From: Candidatus Pacearchaeota archaeon CG_4_10_14_0_2_um_filter_35_33
Lineage (GTDB): Archaea > Nanobdellota > Nanobdellia > Pacearchaeales > GW2011-AR1
Assembly (NCBI GenBank): GCA_002792635.1
Contig: PFOR01000021.1
Span: forward strand, 1 to 36,257
DNA: 36,257 nt
Direction of reading: 5' to 3'
The translations under genes and the position numbers were made by a program. The notes below the pieces were generated by a model that worked only from the letters and a program-made list of their open reading frames with translations, was not told where the DNA came from and did no database searches. Of this stretch, positions 8,386 to 15,514 are shown piece after piece (positions within the stretch are counted from its first letter, which is position 1; every line of letters starts with the position of its first letter).

Positions 8386-9186
8386 TTAGCCTCTGCTAAA
8401 TAAACCTTTAAACCAAGAAACTACCTTTGCAACAACGTTTGATTGCCCTGATATCTGTTGCGAATTGCTTGTTTCCAGCTTCAATGGATTCTCTTCTGTA
8501 AGAATCTCCACGCTTGAAACTTCTCCGTTCAATGTCAAATCCCCATTTATTAATCCAGGTTCTTCAACTACATCTAATTCGCCGACTTCAACACCCGCTT
8601 GCACAAGAGAATACTGCTTCTTGTTTGCTTCAACATTTTTTAGTTGTAAGCCATAAATAGTATCTGCAACAACAAGTGTTCCTTTAGAAACTTCTTCAGC
8701 ATTAGAACCATCGTCATTCACATAGGTCTGACTAACAGTCATTACCTGAAGTTGTTTTGTAATCCCATTTGCACTTATAGCACTTCCAGGTCCTGAGACA
8801 GCTACTGCAAATCCAAAAGGCTTTTTCCCATTATCAGGAAATAATTCCTGAGCTTCTTCAAGGACTTCATTATAGGTCTCTTCTACCCTGTTTGCAGGTA
8901 TAGCCGGTGTTGCTTTGACAACTTTCTCAGCATTTACAGCTCTTGCAGCCCCTACACTAACAGGGCTTATTGGTTTCTTACTTGCTACAGCACTTCCAGT
9001 GCTATCAGCTTTCACTCCAGCACTAGCCGCATTTGGAGCCTTAAAAACTACATTAACACCAATACTATCTGCAGACTTTACATTTACTTCTGTAGCATCA
9101 GATGTTTCTGCACCCTGAGCCATTGCAAATCCTGCAACTAAGCTTCCCATTAACAAGGCTACTGCTAATATTGCTATTACTTTCAT
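8386..9186 (-). CDS. Secreted protein with amphipathic C-terminus
   Basis: The frame is open to 9240, but the ATG at 9186 is preceded by AGGAGGT at ideal distance and starts a classic signal peptide (MKVIAILAVALLMGSLVAGFAMAQ). The product is 266 residues. The mature protein has a long Ala/Ser/Val-rich low-complexity first half, then a compact region (FGFAVAVSGPGSAISANG, KGTLVVADTIYGLQLKNV) and ends VVAKVVSWFKGLFSRG, an amphipathic segment that could sit on a membrane. The strong ribosome binding site suggests high expression. No family is recognised; a structural or envelope role is inferred. Confidence 0.75.
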   Translation of the reverse strand: MKVIAILAVALLMGSLVAGFAMAQGAETSDATEVNVKSADSIGVNVVFKAPNAASAGVKADSTGSAVASKKPISPVSVGAARAVNAEKVVKATPAIPANRVEETYNEVLEEAQELFPDNGKKPFGFAVAVSGPGSAISANGITKQLQVMTVSQTYVNDDGSNAEEVSKGTLVVADTIYGLQLKNVEANKKQYSLVQAGVEVGELDVVEEPGLINGDLTLNGEVSSVEILTEENPLKLETSNSQQISGQSNVVAKVVSWFKGLFSRG

Positions 9187-9281
9187 CTTTTCATACCTCC
9201 TTTCAGTTCTTTTACCATGTTTTTTCCTAGGAAAATACATTTATTTAACCTGCCTGGAATTTAAATGGAACGATAATGGAA

Positions 9282-9892
9282 CTATCCTCTTAACTTTATT
9301 TCAGAAAGAGTTTTCCTGTAGCTTGTCTTAATCACACACGGCACAATGCCAAGCGCTCAGCTGTAAATCTCATTGGCAATTTATCGTACACAGCTTCGCT
9401 TACAATCAAGGTTATACAAGGATTAAAATTTTCTCTGTTTCTTTATTTGAACATTGAAATCCCACTAGACGCAATATTTCCTACCTCTATCCTTTTCTGT
9501 AGTACATCTCAGGTGTTGGCTCGTATGTTAAAAATGGTTCAACTTTATCCATAATCTTTTTATGCAATTCCCGCAATTTATTATTTTTTCAACTTCAAAA
9601 AAGTAAATAATATCAGAACCAGACTCAACACGTGATAATTTAGAGATTTCAATCTCAACAAGCATAAAATCCCTGGCTATCTCAGAAACAATCTTCTCTA
9701 TCTCTTCAACATCTTCTTTTTTAGCACAACCCATACATAATGATATATGTGGAATGGAATCTTCTTCATTCATTAAATGATATGCTTTGCCTTTTTCATA
9801 GGCTCTTTGCTAATATCTGTTACAATATCAATAATTTCCTTTGGAGGAATCAAAGCAGTATCAATAGCTATTCTTCCAATCTTATTTATCAA
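9282..9892 (-). pseudogene. Decayed 2H phosphoesterase (2'-5' RNA ligase-like)
   Basis: Pieces in several frames line up as one gene. From about 9892: LINKIGRIAIDTALIPPKEIIDIV, then a frame change near 9800, then MNEEDSIPHISLCMG with the first H-x-S motif. A one-base loss in an A run near 9590 separates the visible ORF end from KLRELHKKIMDKVEPFLTYE and PTPEMYYRKG. After another break come IEVGNIASSGISMF, an in-frame TAA, RNRENFNPCITL (the second HxT motif with Cys in place of His), then LPMRFTAERLALCRV and a final frame change to SYRKTLSEIKLRG. Several independent lesions plus loss of a catalytic His mean true decay, not one sequencing error. This remnant also explains the 290-base gap 9241-9527. 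Confidence 0.7.
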
Positions 9893-10601
9893 TTTCCACA
9901 AACTTATTCCTACCTTCACCAGAAATCTTTACTAGACCTTTTCTTTCCAACTCTCTAATATGTCTGGAAAAACTGGCTTTTGGAATCTCAGTCTTTCTCC
10001 TTAAATAAGAAGATTTTGTCTTTCCTGTTTCTTTAAGCTTTTCTAAAATCCATTTCTCTCTTTCATTTAAAATTCCTTGAACAGCTTTTATTTTGTCATT
10101 CTTTTCATCTTTATGGGTTCTTTCTTTCCTGGTTCTATGGCCCTCTTTAACTAATAAATATACTACAACTATTACCAAAATAGTTAAGATAACTAATAAC
10201 CCAAGGTTTGAATTATCCCCTATATTGCTCGCTTCAATAACATAATCTACTTCAACATACCCTACACCATAAATTACTATTTTGTCCTTGGATAAGGAAA
10301 TTTCTCCATTAGTATTCAATACTCTTGCCCCCTCAGGAAGAAATACCTGCATCTCGCTATCTGTGAGGGAAAATGAGAAGTTCCATATTTCTTCTGTTTT
10401 ACTTGTTAATTCCATTGTCTCCCCCCAAAGTTTTTCATTATCATAATTTATTCCAGAAGGAAGACCTTCTATAGCAGACTCATCGCTTTGTCCTAAAAAT
10501 AAGGCATTTCCTGTATCATCCAGGTTAATATTTAACGAAGTATAAGCCAGGCTATTGGGAATTACAAATATCATTAAAATCAATAAAACAAACTTTTTCA
10601 T
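9882..10601 (-). CDS. Membrane-anchored winged-helix transcriptional regulator
   Basis: 239 residues: signal peptide or anchor (MKKFVLLILMIFVIPNSLA), an extracytoplasmic beta-rich domain of about 115 residues, a transmembrane helix (about 136-155, LGLLVILTILVIVVVYLLV), a charged linker and a C-terminal winged helix-turn-helix of about 60 residues (EREKWILEKLKETGKTKSSYLRRKTEIPKASFSRHIRELERKGLV, split here for description into turn, recognition helix and wing). This is the archaeal layout in which an external sensor domain is joined through the membrane to a MarR/ArsR-like DNA-binding domain. The target and signal are unknown. Its 3' end overlaps the start of the 2H pseudogene by about 10 bases, so they were probably one operon. 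Confidence 0.8.
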   Translation of the reverse strand: MKKFVLLILMIFVIPNSLAYTSLNINLDDTGNALFLGQSDESAIEGLPSGINYDNEKLWGETMELTSKTEEIWNFSFSLTDSEMQVFLPEGARVLNTNGEISLSKDKIVIYGVGYVEVDYVIEASNIGDNSNLGLLVILTILVIVVVYLLVKEGHRTRKERTHKDEKNDKIKAVQGILNEREKWILEKLKETGKTKSSYLRRKTEIPKASFSRHIRELERKGLVKISGEGRNKFVEIDK

Positions 10602-10635
10602 TTAAAATACAGATAAAACACTCTTAAATAATTAA

Positions 10636-10800
10636 CTACAAGTCTCTTGCTTGTAACGTCCTTCTTCCATTAAGCTTTGCCCTCGTTGCAGCATCTTCAA
10701 GCAACCTCAACACTTTTCTATTCAATGCCTCTGCAACATCTCCCGAGACACTCATATCGGGAACAGCTTCCTTTATCTTGCTTTTCACAATTATATCCAT
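10636..10800 (-). CDS. Mini histone-fold protein (DUF1931-like)
   Basis: A 54-residue gene too short for most callers. It begins MDIIVKSKIKEAVPDMSVSG, continues through an amphipathic helix (DVAEALNRKVLRLLEDAATRAK) and ends NGRRTLQARDL. This is the short helix, long central helix, loop and R-T/D pairing pattern of archaeal histone folds, closest by eye to the DUF1931 group (VKSKIKE, RAKxNGRxTxxxxDL). The ATG follows AGGAGGT at ideal spacing. It lies 11 bases downstream of the small membrane-protein gene, whose stop sits within the ribosome-binding region, so the two are co-transcribed. Role: DNA binding or compaction as a dimer, inferred from the fold. Confidence 0.75.
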   Translation of the reverse strand: MDIIVKSKIKEAVPDMSVSGDVAEALNRKVLRLLEDAATRAKLNGRRTLQARDL

Positions 10801-10811
10801 TTTACCTCCTT

Positions 10812-11063
10812 TCACCTCAAATAGGTAATATAAACAATGTACCCATCAACTATAAAGCCTAGTATTCCAATTAGGAATATCAAAAATCTAACCCAGTAAT
10901 CAAGTTTATTTCCAGATAACAGGACCCATCCAACAGCAATCAAAAAAATAAAAACTAACAATCCAAAGATATCAAAGAACTCAGGCTCTCTGCCACTAGT
11001 AATAAGGCCAACTGCCACTAAAACAGTAATTACTCCAATAATCCACATGGCTATTTTATTCAT
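10812..11063 (-). CDS. Small three-helix membrane protein
   Basis: 83 residues, nearly all hydrophobic, with three predicted membrane spans (IAMWIIGVITVLVAVGLI, FGLLVFIFLIAVGWVLLS, FLIFLIGILGFIVDGYIVY) and almost no soluble part. No family is recognised. It is followed after 11 bases by the mini-histone gene and preceded, after one base, by the broken gene 11065-11425. Confidence 0.65.
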   Translation of the reverse strand: MNKIAMWIIGVITVLVAVGLITSGREPEFFDIFGLLVFIFLIAVGWVLLSGNKLDYWVRFLIFLIGILGFIVDGYIVYITYLR

Positions 11064-11064
11064 T

Positions 11065-11425
11065 TTACTTTAAAACCTTGTTAACCTTCTTCTTAAATTT
11101 TTTCTCTAACTTATCAGACTCTTTTTTAGCCGCGATAAATTTCTTCTTGGCATTTTCATAACCATTCTCCTTTCCTATTCTTTTCCAAATCTCTTCCTTG
11201 TGAAAAATCCCCTTTTCTCTAAACACTCTGTTAGAACACTCTCCTGTGCCATATCCGTTTTATTTATCACGGCTTTCCTAAAATCAGGAGAGTAAATTCC
11301 CACAACAACCCCATAAACTACTAGCTTCTTCCCTTTTTTCTTGGCATAAAATTCAGATAGCCTTGCTTTAGTATAATTATCTTCCACTCTAAAATATTTT
11401 TTTAACCATGCAGAAATCTTTATGT
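11065..11425 (-). pseudogene. Broken gene of unknown family
   Basis: One frame reads WLKKYFRVEDNYTKARLSEF, YAKKKGKKLVVYGVVVGIYS and PDFRKAVINK. Near AATAAAACGG at about 11265-11275 the sensible reading moves to another frame: NGYGTGECSNRVFREKGIFH, KEEIWKRIGKENGYENAKKK and a lysine-rich end KKFKKKVNKVLK, stopping at 11065. A single missing or extra base would join them into a protein of about 115 residues. The visible ORF that ends at 11175 is therefore a truncated product. The upstream boundary is set by the palindrome at 11426-11481. I do not recognise the family. Confidence 0.45.
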
Positions 11426-11481
11426 CAAGGTTGCCGATGCAGAAAACCATGTACTTTAGTGCATGGATGAATGCAACCTTG
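11426..11481. repeat. 56-base nested palindrome between two broken genes
   Basis: Outer arms CAAGGTTGC (11426-11434) and GCAACCTTG (11473-11481) are perfect complements, and inner arms CCATG and CATGG pair across a ten-base loop. It could be the end hairpin of a lost IS200/IS605-type element or another small hairpin element; no transposase gene is seen. It lies exactly between two gene remnants. Confidence 0.5.
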
Positions 11482-11876
11482 AGCATCCAAAAGTTCAAAC
11501 AAACCCCACACTTTAATGGAGTAAAACACAAGAACTTTTTGATCTTATAAAATTCAAAAATATTTTTTCTTATTGCGTATTCATTAGTCCTAAAAGCTTT
11601 TCCAATTGGCACATCTTTTTATTTCAGAATCAAATTTCTTAACTTCTGATGTCCCCTCTAAGAGAAATGTTATTGTGAATGTTCTTGATACTCTTTTTTA
11701 TCAATCAAATGAGCCAATCTCACTTCATTGTTATGGACCAAAACTTTAGAATTTATTTTACCATACTTCTCTTCTAAAACATCTGTATGCAATCTATCAA
11801 CTAACGGAAAGTGTTCCATCATCAATGAAAAAATTTTCTTTAAATATTTTTCAATAGCTTTAAATAGGCATTTCAA
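11482..11876 (-). pseudogene. Remnant of a chorismate-lyase-like (UbiC/DUF98 fold) gene
   Basis: From an ATG at 11876 one frame reads MKCLFKAIEKYLKKIFSLMM, HFPLVDRLHTDVLEEKYGKI and VLVHNNEVRLAHLIDKKEYQ, then stops. A neighbouring frame continues RTFTITFLLEGTSEVKKFDS and EIKR, and a third frame gives VPIGKAFRTNEYAIRKNIFEF. The P-I-G-K...E-x-R-(R/K)-x-I pattern is that of archaeal chorismate-lyase-like proteins. At least two frame breaks are needed, so the gene is not functional as it stands. The family call rests on motif resemblance only. Confidence 0.45.
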
Positions 11877-11887
11877 GCTCTATTTGT

Positions 11888-12148
11888 ATGAAAAACCTGA
11901 AAAGATTAGCAATAGCATCTATGTTAGCTTTAAGCTCATGCACATCAATAACAGGAAACAAAAACTATCAATTCACAGATAAGGCGCACGATTATTTAAA
12001 TAATTTTGCAGAACAACAAGGCCATGCTCCAACAGACAAAGATTATCTAATATTCGCAAAAAATGCAGACGCCAATCAAGACGGAATAATCGATTTGGAA
12101 GAAGCTAAGATAGGCTTAGAAGGGTTGATAATCTCAGCAGGAAATTAA
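11888..12148 (+). CDS. Small EF-hand lipoprotein
   Basis: 86 residues. The leader MKNLKRLAIASMLALSSC ends in a lipobox-like L-S-S-C, so the mature protein would be lipid-anchored at C18. The rest is helical with one complete calcium-binding EF-hand loop, D61-A-N-Q-D-G-I-I-D-L-E-E72, with ligands at positions 1, 3, 5, 9 and 12. A single EF-hand implies dimerisation or a dockerin/EF-like use. It is convergent with the Cys-rich protein and overlaps its end by 4 bases. Bacterial-type lipoboxes are uncommon but known in archaea; transfer is possible. Confidence 0.75.
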   Translation: MKNLKRLAIASMLALSSCTSITGNKNYQFTDKAHDYLNNFAEQQGHAPTDKDYLIFAKNADANQDGIIDLEEAKIGLEGLIISAGN

Positions 12149-12924
12149 GTTTTCCCATATTTTTCTTTATCGAATAAACAAGCACATAGTCCTGGGTCTC
12201 CACCAATTCTTGTACAAATTCCATTACCTTCGCATTCATCTCCCGTCTCTTTTCCAATACATTCTGTCGCCCCATTAGGATTATTACAAGCCTTGTTAGG
12301 GTCGCTCGGCTCAGGCCATTCTCCCAGGGGGTTATACTCTCCATCAGCACAATGTGCTAATCCAGTGGTTGAAGAAATGCATTGTCCAGAGTTACAACAA
12401 ATGTTAAAATCTTTTCCAGAACATAATTCTTGGTTTTTCGGACATTTTTGAGAGTTACAGGCAGATACTCCAAATCCAATGTTTTTACATGATTGTCCCT
12501 TTCTACAACACAACGTTGGATTATTTCCACAGGTTGTCCCTCCAGATTTTTCACAAATCGAATCATTATAGTCGCATCTTGCATGCCCTCTTAGTTCTGT
12601 ACACTCTTCGTTAACTCTTGTACAACAAGTATTGCTCTTTTTACCTTTACATAGAAACTCCTGAGGAACATCACAAAGTGACTCACTTGTTGGAGAGCAC
12701 CACGCTATTTTTCTCCCAAATCCCGTATATTTTTTACACTCCCAACCGGGTTGACAGCAGGCCACAGAATCTCCATTTCTGCATTCCTTAGTTGTCGGAG
12801 GGCATACGTCTTCTTCTGAGGAAAAAACCACATTTTCCGAGTACAAAATGTACACAAGAAAGATTAATGAAAGTAGAATAAGGACACTAATCAAAATCCT
12901 TTTAGATATCTTAACCTTCTTCAT
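12145..12924 (-). CDS. Membrane-anchored protein with four granulin-like Cys repeats
   Basis: 259 residues: an N-terminal anchor (about 10-30, ILISVLILLSLIFLVYILY) and an extracellular part with more than 30 cysteines. Four tandem units of about 35 residues share the pattern C-x(6-8)-C-x(5-7)-CC-x(4-6)-C-x(8-12)-C (starting at CPPTTKEC, CDVPQEFLC, CEKSGGTTC and CPKNQELC), then a fifth, divergent Cys block follows. The CC pair in each unit is reminiscent of granulin/WAP-type disulfide folds. Adhesion or protease-inhibitor-like roles are possible but unproven. It overlaps the convergent lipoprotein gene by 4 bases. Confidence 0.75.
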   Translation of the reverse strand: MKKVKISKRILISVLILLSLIFLVYILYSENVVFSSEEDVCPPTTKECRNGDSVACCQPGWECKKYTGFGRKIAWCSPTSESLCDVPQEFLCKGKKSNTCCTRVNEECTELRGHARCDYNDSICEKSGGTTCGNNPTLCCRKGQSCKNIGFGVSACNSQKCPKNQELCSGKDFNICCNSGQCISSTTGLAHCADGEYNPLGEWPEPSDPNKACNNPNGATECIGKETGDECEGNGICTRIGGDPGLCACLFDKEKYGKT

Positions 12925-12950
12925 AATTAGATGAAATAACTAACATTTAA

Positions 12951-14435
12951 TTACTTTTTCTCTTCAACAGGCTTCATAAATGGAAATAATATAACATCCC
13001 TTATAGATTCCTGTCCTGTAATTAACATAATCATTCTATCAATTCCCAGTCCAATCCCTCCTGTAGGAGGCATTCCAATCTCTAATGCATTTACAAAATC
13101 CTCATCATGCGGATTCGCCTCATCATCACCCTCTTCCAAATACCTTTCCTGCTCTTTCAATAATGTTCTCTGCAAAACAGGATTATTCAATTCAGAGTAT
13201 GCATTCCCAAGTTCAGCACCCATACAAAATGGCTCAAACCTTTCTATTAATCGGCAAAGTTTGTCATTCCTATGTAATTTACATAAGGGAGTAGTTTCTA
13301 AAGGATGGTCTAAAATAAAAGTTGGCTGTTCTAACTTTTCCTCACAAAAATGTTCAAATATGGATTGCACAGCCCATCCCCAGGTATCTCCCTTCTTTTC
13401 AACACCTTTCTTCTTGATAAAATCAAACAACTCTTTGTCAGTAAGATTCTCAACATCTATTCCAACAAATTTCTTTATTGCCTGGGACATAGTCATCCTC
13501 TTCCAAGGTTTCTTAAAATCTATAGTCTTGCCTCTAAACTTAACTTTTGTAGTCCCAATAGTTTTTTTCATAACATAAATCCATAAATCTTCAAACAATT
13601 CCATCATATCCTTATAATCAGCATATGCCTGATAGATTTCCATCATTGTAAATTCTGGATTGTGCCATCTGTCAATCCCTTCATTTCTGAAATTCCTTGC
13701 AATTGTGAAGACTTTTTCATAACCTCCAACAATTAATCTTTTCAAATACAATTCAGGAGAAATTGCAAGGTACAAATCCATGTCCAATGCATTTAAGTGA
13801 GTCTTAAACGGCTTCGCCGATGCCCCGCCATAAATCGTCTGTAAATACGGAGTATCAACTTCATTAAATTTCCTTTTCTTCATAAAATCTCTAATTGCAT
13901 CCAACGCTTTCTCCCTAATATCAAACACTTTTTTCACATCTGGACTAACAATCAAATCCAAATATCTCTTCCTGTATCTCTCTTCCTTGTCTTTTAGCCC
14001 ATGCCACTTCTCCGGAAGAGACAATATAGATTTACTTAACAAATCAAAGGTTTTAACAATAACACTCAATTCTCCTCTTTTTGTTCTGAATATCTGGCCT
14101 TCAACACCAATAAAATCCCCAGCATCAATATATTTTTTCATAAATTTCCTAAATTTTTCAGGGGTTTCTTTTTCTTGGAGCATTATCTGTATCTCTCCTG
14201 TTCCATCTCTTAAAACACCAAATCCTATTTTTCCTAAATCTCTAAAACTCATCAACCTCCCAGCAATCTTTGCCTTTCCAGACTTCTTCCCCTTAGCAAG
14301 CCCCCTATATTTTTCTTGTAAATCTCCTGCATAATCTTTTTTATCAAATTTATGAGGATAAGGGTTTATTCCAGATTCTTTCAGTTCTTTTAGCTTTCTA
14401 AGCCTTTCACTAATGATCTGGTCTTTCCTTCCCAT
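12951..14435 (-). CDS. lysS: Lysyl-tRNA synthetase, class II
   Basis: 494 residues, full length. The N-terminal OB-fold anticodon-binding domain (about 50-140: KAKIAGRLMSFRDLGKIGFG) is followed by the class II catalytic core: motif 2 ARNFRNEGIDRWHNPEFTMM near 245-264 and motif 3 GGIGLGIDRMIMLITGQ near 460-476. It charges tRNA-Lys in the cytoplasm. Many archaea use the unrelated class I LysRS instead; the class II form is common in bacteria and in several DPANN lineages, so ancient transfer is likely. Transcribed on its own on the minus strand; the ATG at 14435 is preceded by GGGGGATGGG. Confidence 0.95.
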   Translation of the reverse strand: MGRKDQIISERLRKLKELKESGINPYPHKFDKKDYAGDLQEKYRGLAKGKKSGKAKIAGRLMSFRDLGKIGFGVLRDGTGEIQIMLQEKETPEKFRKFMKKYIDAGDFIGVEGQIFRTKRGELSVIVKTFDLLSKSILSLPEKWHGLKDKEERYRKRYLDLIVSPDVKKVFDIREKALDAIRDFMKKRKFNEVDTPYLQTIYGGASAKPFKTHLNALDMDLYLAISPELYLKRLIVGGYEKVFTIARNFRNEGIDRWHNPEFTMMEIYQAYADYKDMMELFEDLWIYVMKKTIGTTKVKFRGKTIDFKKPWKRMTMSQAIKKFVGIDVENLTDKELFDFIKKKGVEKKGDTWGWAVQSIFEHFCEEKLEQPTFILDHPLETTPLCKLHRNDKLCRLIERFEPFCMGAELGNAYSELNNPVLQRTLLKEQERYLEEGDDEANPHDEDFVNALEIGMPPTGGIGLGIDRMIMLITGQESIRDVILFPFMKPVEEKK

Positions 14436-14474
14436 CCCCCATCTAAAAAAGTTATATTTAAATAATTATGGAAA

Positions 14475-14918
14475 TCACCTCATAGAGATAGGGCCATTGT
14501 TCTCCGGCTTACATGCGCATTCAAAAATTAGGTCGTAACACAAGGCACAATCCATATCAATTTTTATTTTTCCTTCACTATCTTTATACGCCTCACAAGT
14601 GTCTGGAGGGTATACTTCTTCATCACTCATCCATTTTTTTCTACAAGGGGCTTCAGCATGACACTGAGAAGGAATTTTGTCCAAATTTTTTACGGCTCTC
14701 TTACACTTTAATTCATCTGTCTTATTTTTAAATTTTTCACATGCTTTGTTACACGCATCAACCATATTTGGAGTCAACTTAATATCAGGACTTCCTATCC
14801 AACACCCATCCCCCTTTGCATTTGTTACAGGAGCAAACAAAACACTCTTCTGCCATATCAAAACAGCAACCACAACTAATATAATAATCCCAATAACAAC
14901 CAACCATTTCCTTTCCAT
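14475..14918 (-). CDS. Membrane-anchored Cys-rich protein
   Basis: 147 residues. One N-terminal anchor (about 5-22, LVVIGIIILVVVAVLIW) and an extracellular domain of about 120 residues with eleven or so cysteines (GCWIGS, ACNKACEKF, LKCKRAV, QCHAEAPCRKKW, TCEAY, DCALCYDL, ECACKPEN). The pattern differs from the granulin-like repeats of the gene at 12145, so it is another disulfide-rich fold. It lies upstream of lysS on the same strand, 40 bases apart. Family not recognised. Confidence 0.65.
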   Translation of the reverse strand: MERKWLVVIGIIILVVVAVLIWQKSVLFAPVTNAKGDGCWIGSPDIKLTPNMVDACNKACEKFKNKTDELKCKRAVKNLDKIPSQCHAEAPCRKKWMSDEEVYPPDTCEAYKDSEGKIKIDMDCALCYDLIFECACKPENNGPISMR

Positions 14919-14976
14919 ACCTTTTTTAAATATTCAATGTTTATATATTTTAGCAATTCCCAAGTAAAAACTAACC

Positions 14977-14984
14977 TTTATATA
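14977..14984 (+). promoter_or_regulatory. TATA box for the small Cys-cluster gene
   Basis: TTTATATA lies 34-41 bases before the ATG at 15018, leaving room for a short leader that carries AGGAGG at 15006-15011. Confidence 0.55.
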
Positions 14985-15017
14985 GCGTATTTTCTTTGGC
15001 AAATTAGGAGGGAAAAA

Positions 15018-15206
15018 ATGGAATGTAAAACATGTGGCAATGAATCAGATAACGTCTGCGAAGGATGTGGAAACTGCGATAGCTGTGGATGTAAGTGTGA
15101 GGGATCCGCAGAAGAAAAAACAGACGAAACTTCAGGAGAAACAAAGACTGAAGAAACTCCAGCAGAAGACGCTTCTGAAGACACAGAAGAAACAAAAGAG
15201 GAGTAA
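15018..15206 (+). CDS. Small Cys-cluster protein with acidic tail
   Basis: 62 residues, start fixed by AGGAGGG seven bases before the ATG; the longer open frame upstream is untranslated leader. The first 25 residues hold seven cysteines as CxxC pairs (MECKTCGN, CEGCGNCDSCGCKC), suitable for zinc or another thiophilic metal. The remaining 37 residues are almost only E, T, K, D, S and A and would be disordered and strongly acidic. A metallothionein-like or zinc-ribbon mini-protein is possible; no family is recognised. The strong promoter and ribosome binding site suggest good expression. Confidence 0.75.
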   Translation: MECKTCGNESDNVCEGCGNCDSCGCKCEGSAEEKTDETSGETKTEETPAEDASEDTEETKEE

Positions 15207-15238
15207 ATTTTACTTCTTATTTTTCTTATTTTTCCATT

Positions 15239-15514
15239 TTATATTTTTAATATCTTAAATTCAGAAAATCCTTGAAAATTAGAATCCCTTTCCTCAACAT
15301 CCCTTATCATAGAATGTTCAGGCCCTCTCTTGCATAGAGCAGCCATTTTTTTAACAGCTTCAATATCTCCTTCAATAAATATCTCTATCCTTCTATCTTC
15401 AAGAGTCCTGACAAATCCCCTAACTCCCAATTTATCAGCATTCTCCTTTATGAATGCATTAAAGAATATCGGTTGAACGCTTCCAGTTACGAAGAATCTT
15501 TTGCTTTTCTTCAT
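15239..15514 (-). CDS. Acylphosphatase-fold protein lacking the catalytic residues
   Basis: 91 residues, the usual acylphosphatase length, with the family outline: VTGSVQPIFFNAFIKENADK (family GxVQGVxFRxF), then LGVRGFVRTLEDRRIEIFIEG (family GxVrNxxDGxVei..G) and LCKRGPEH. The catalytic arginine of GVxFR is replaced by Asn (FFN) and the active-site Asn of the VRN motif by Thr. It is therefore probably not a phosphatase and may act as a binding domain. Its ATG overlaps the stop of the DUF362 gene (ATGA), so the two are translationally coupled and may work together. Confidence 0.7.
   Translation of the reverse strand: MKKSKRFFVTGSVQPIFFNAFIKENADKLGVRGFVRTLEDRRIEIFIEGDIEAVKKMAALCKRGPEHSMIRDVEERDSNFQGFSEFKILKI

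Noticed and set aside
9528-9773. Intact 81-residue gene
   Set aside because: It is only the middle part of the frameshifted 2H phosphoesterase; flanking frames continue the same protein.
11175-11612. Intact 145-residue gene
   Set aside because: It joins pieces of two remnants across a palindrome, and better-supported continuations lie in other frames at both ends.
13085-14334. Plus-strand ORFs inside lysS and similar shadows elsewhere
   Set aside because: They have no protein-like composition and lie wholly inside well-supported genes on the opposite strand.
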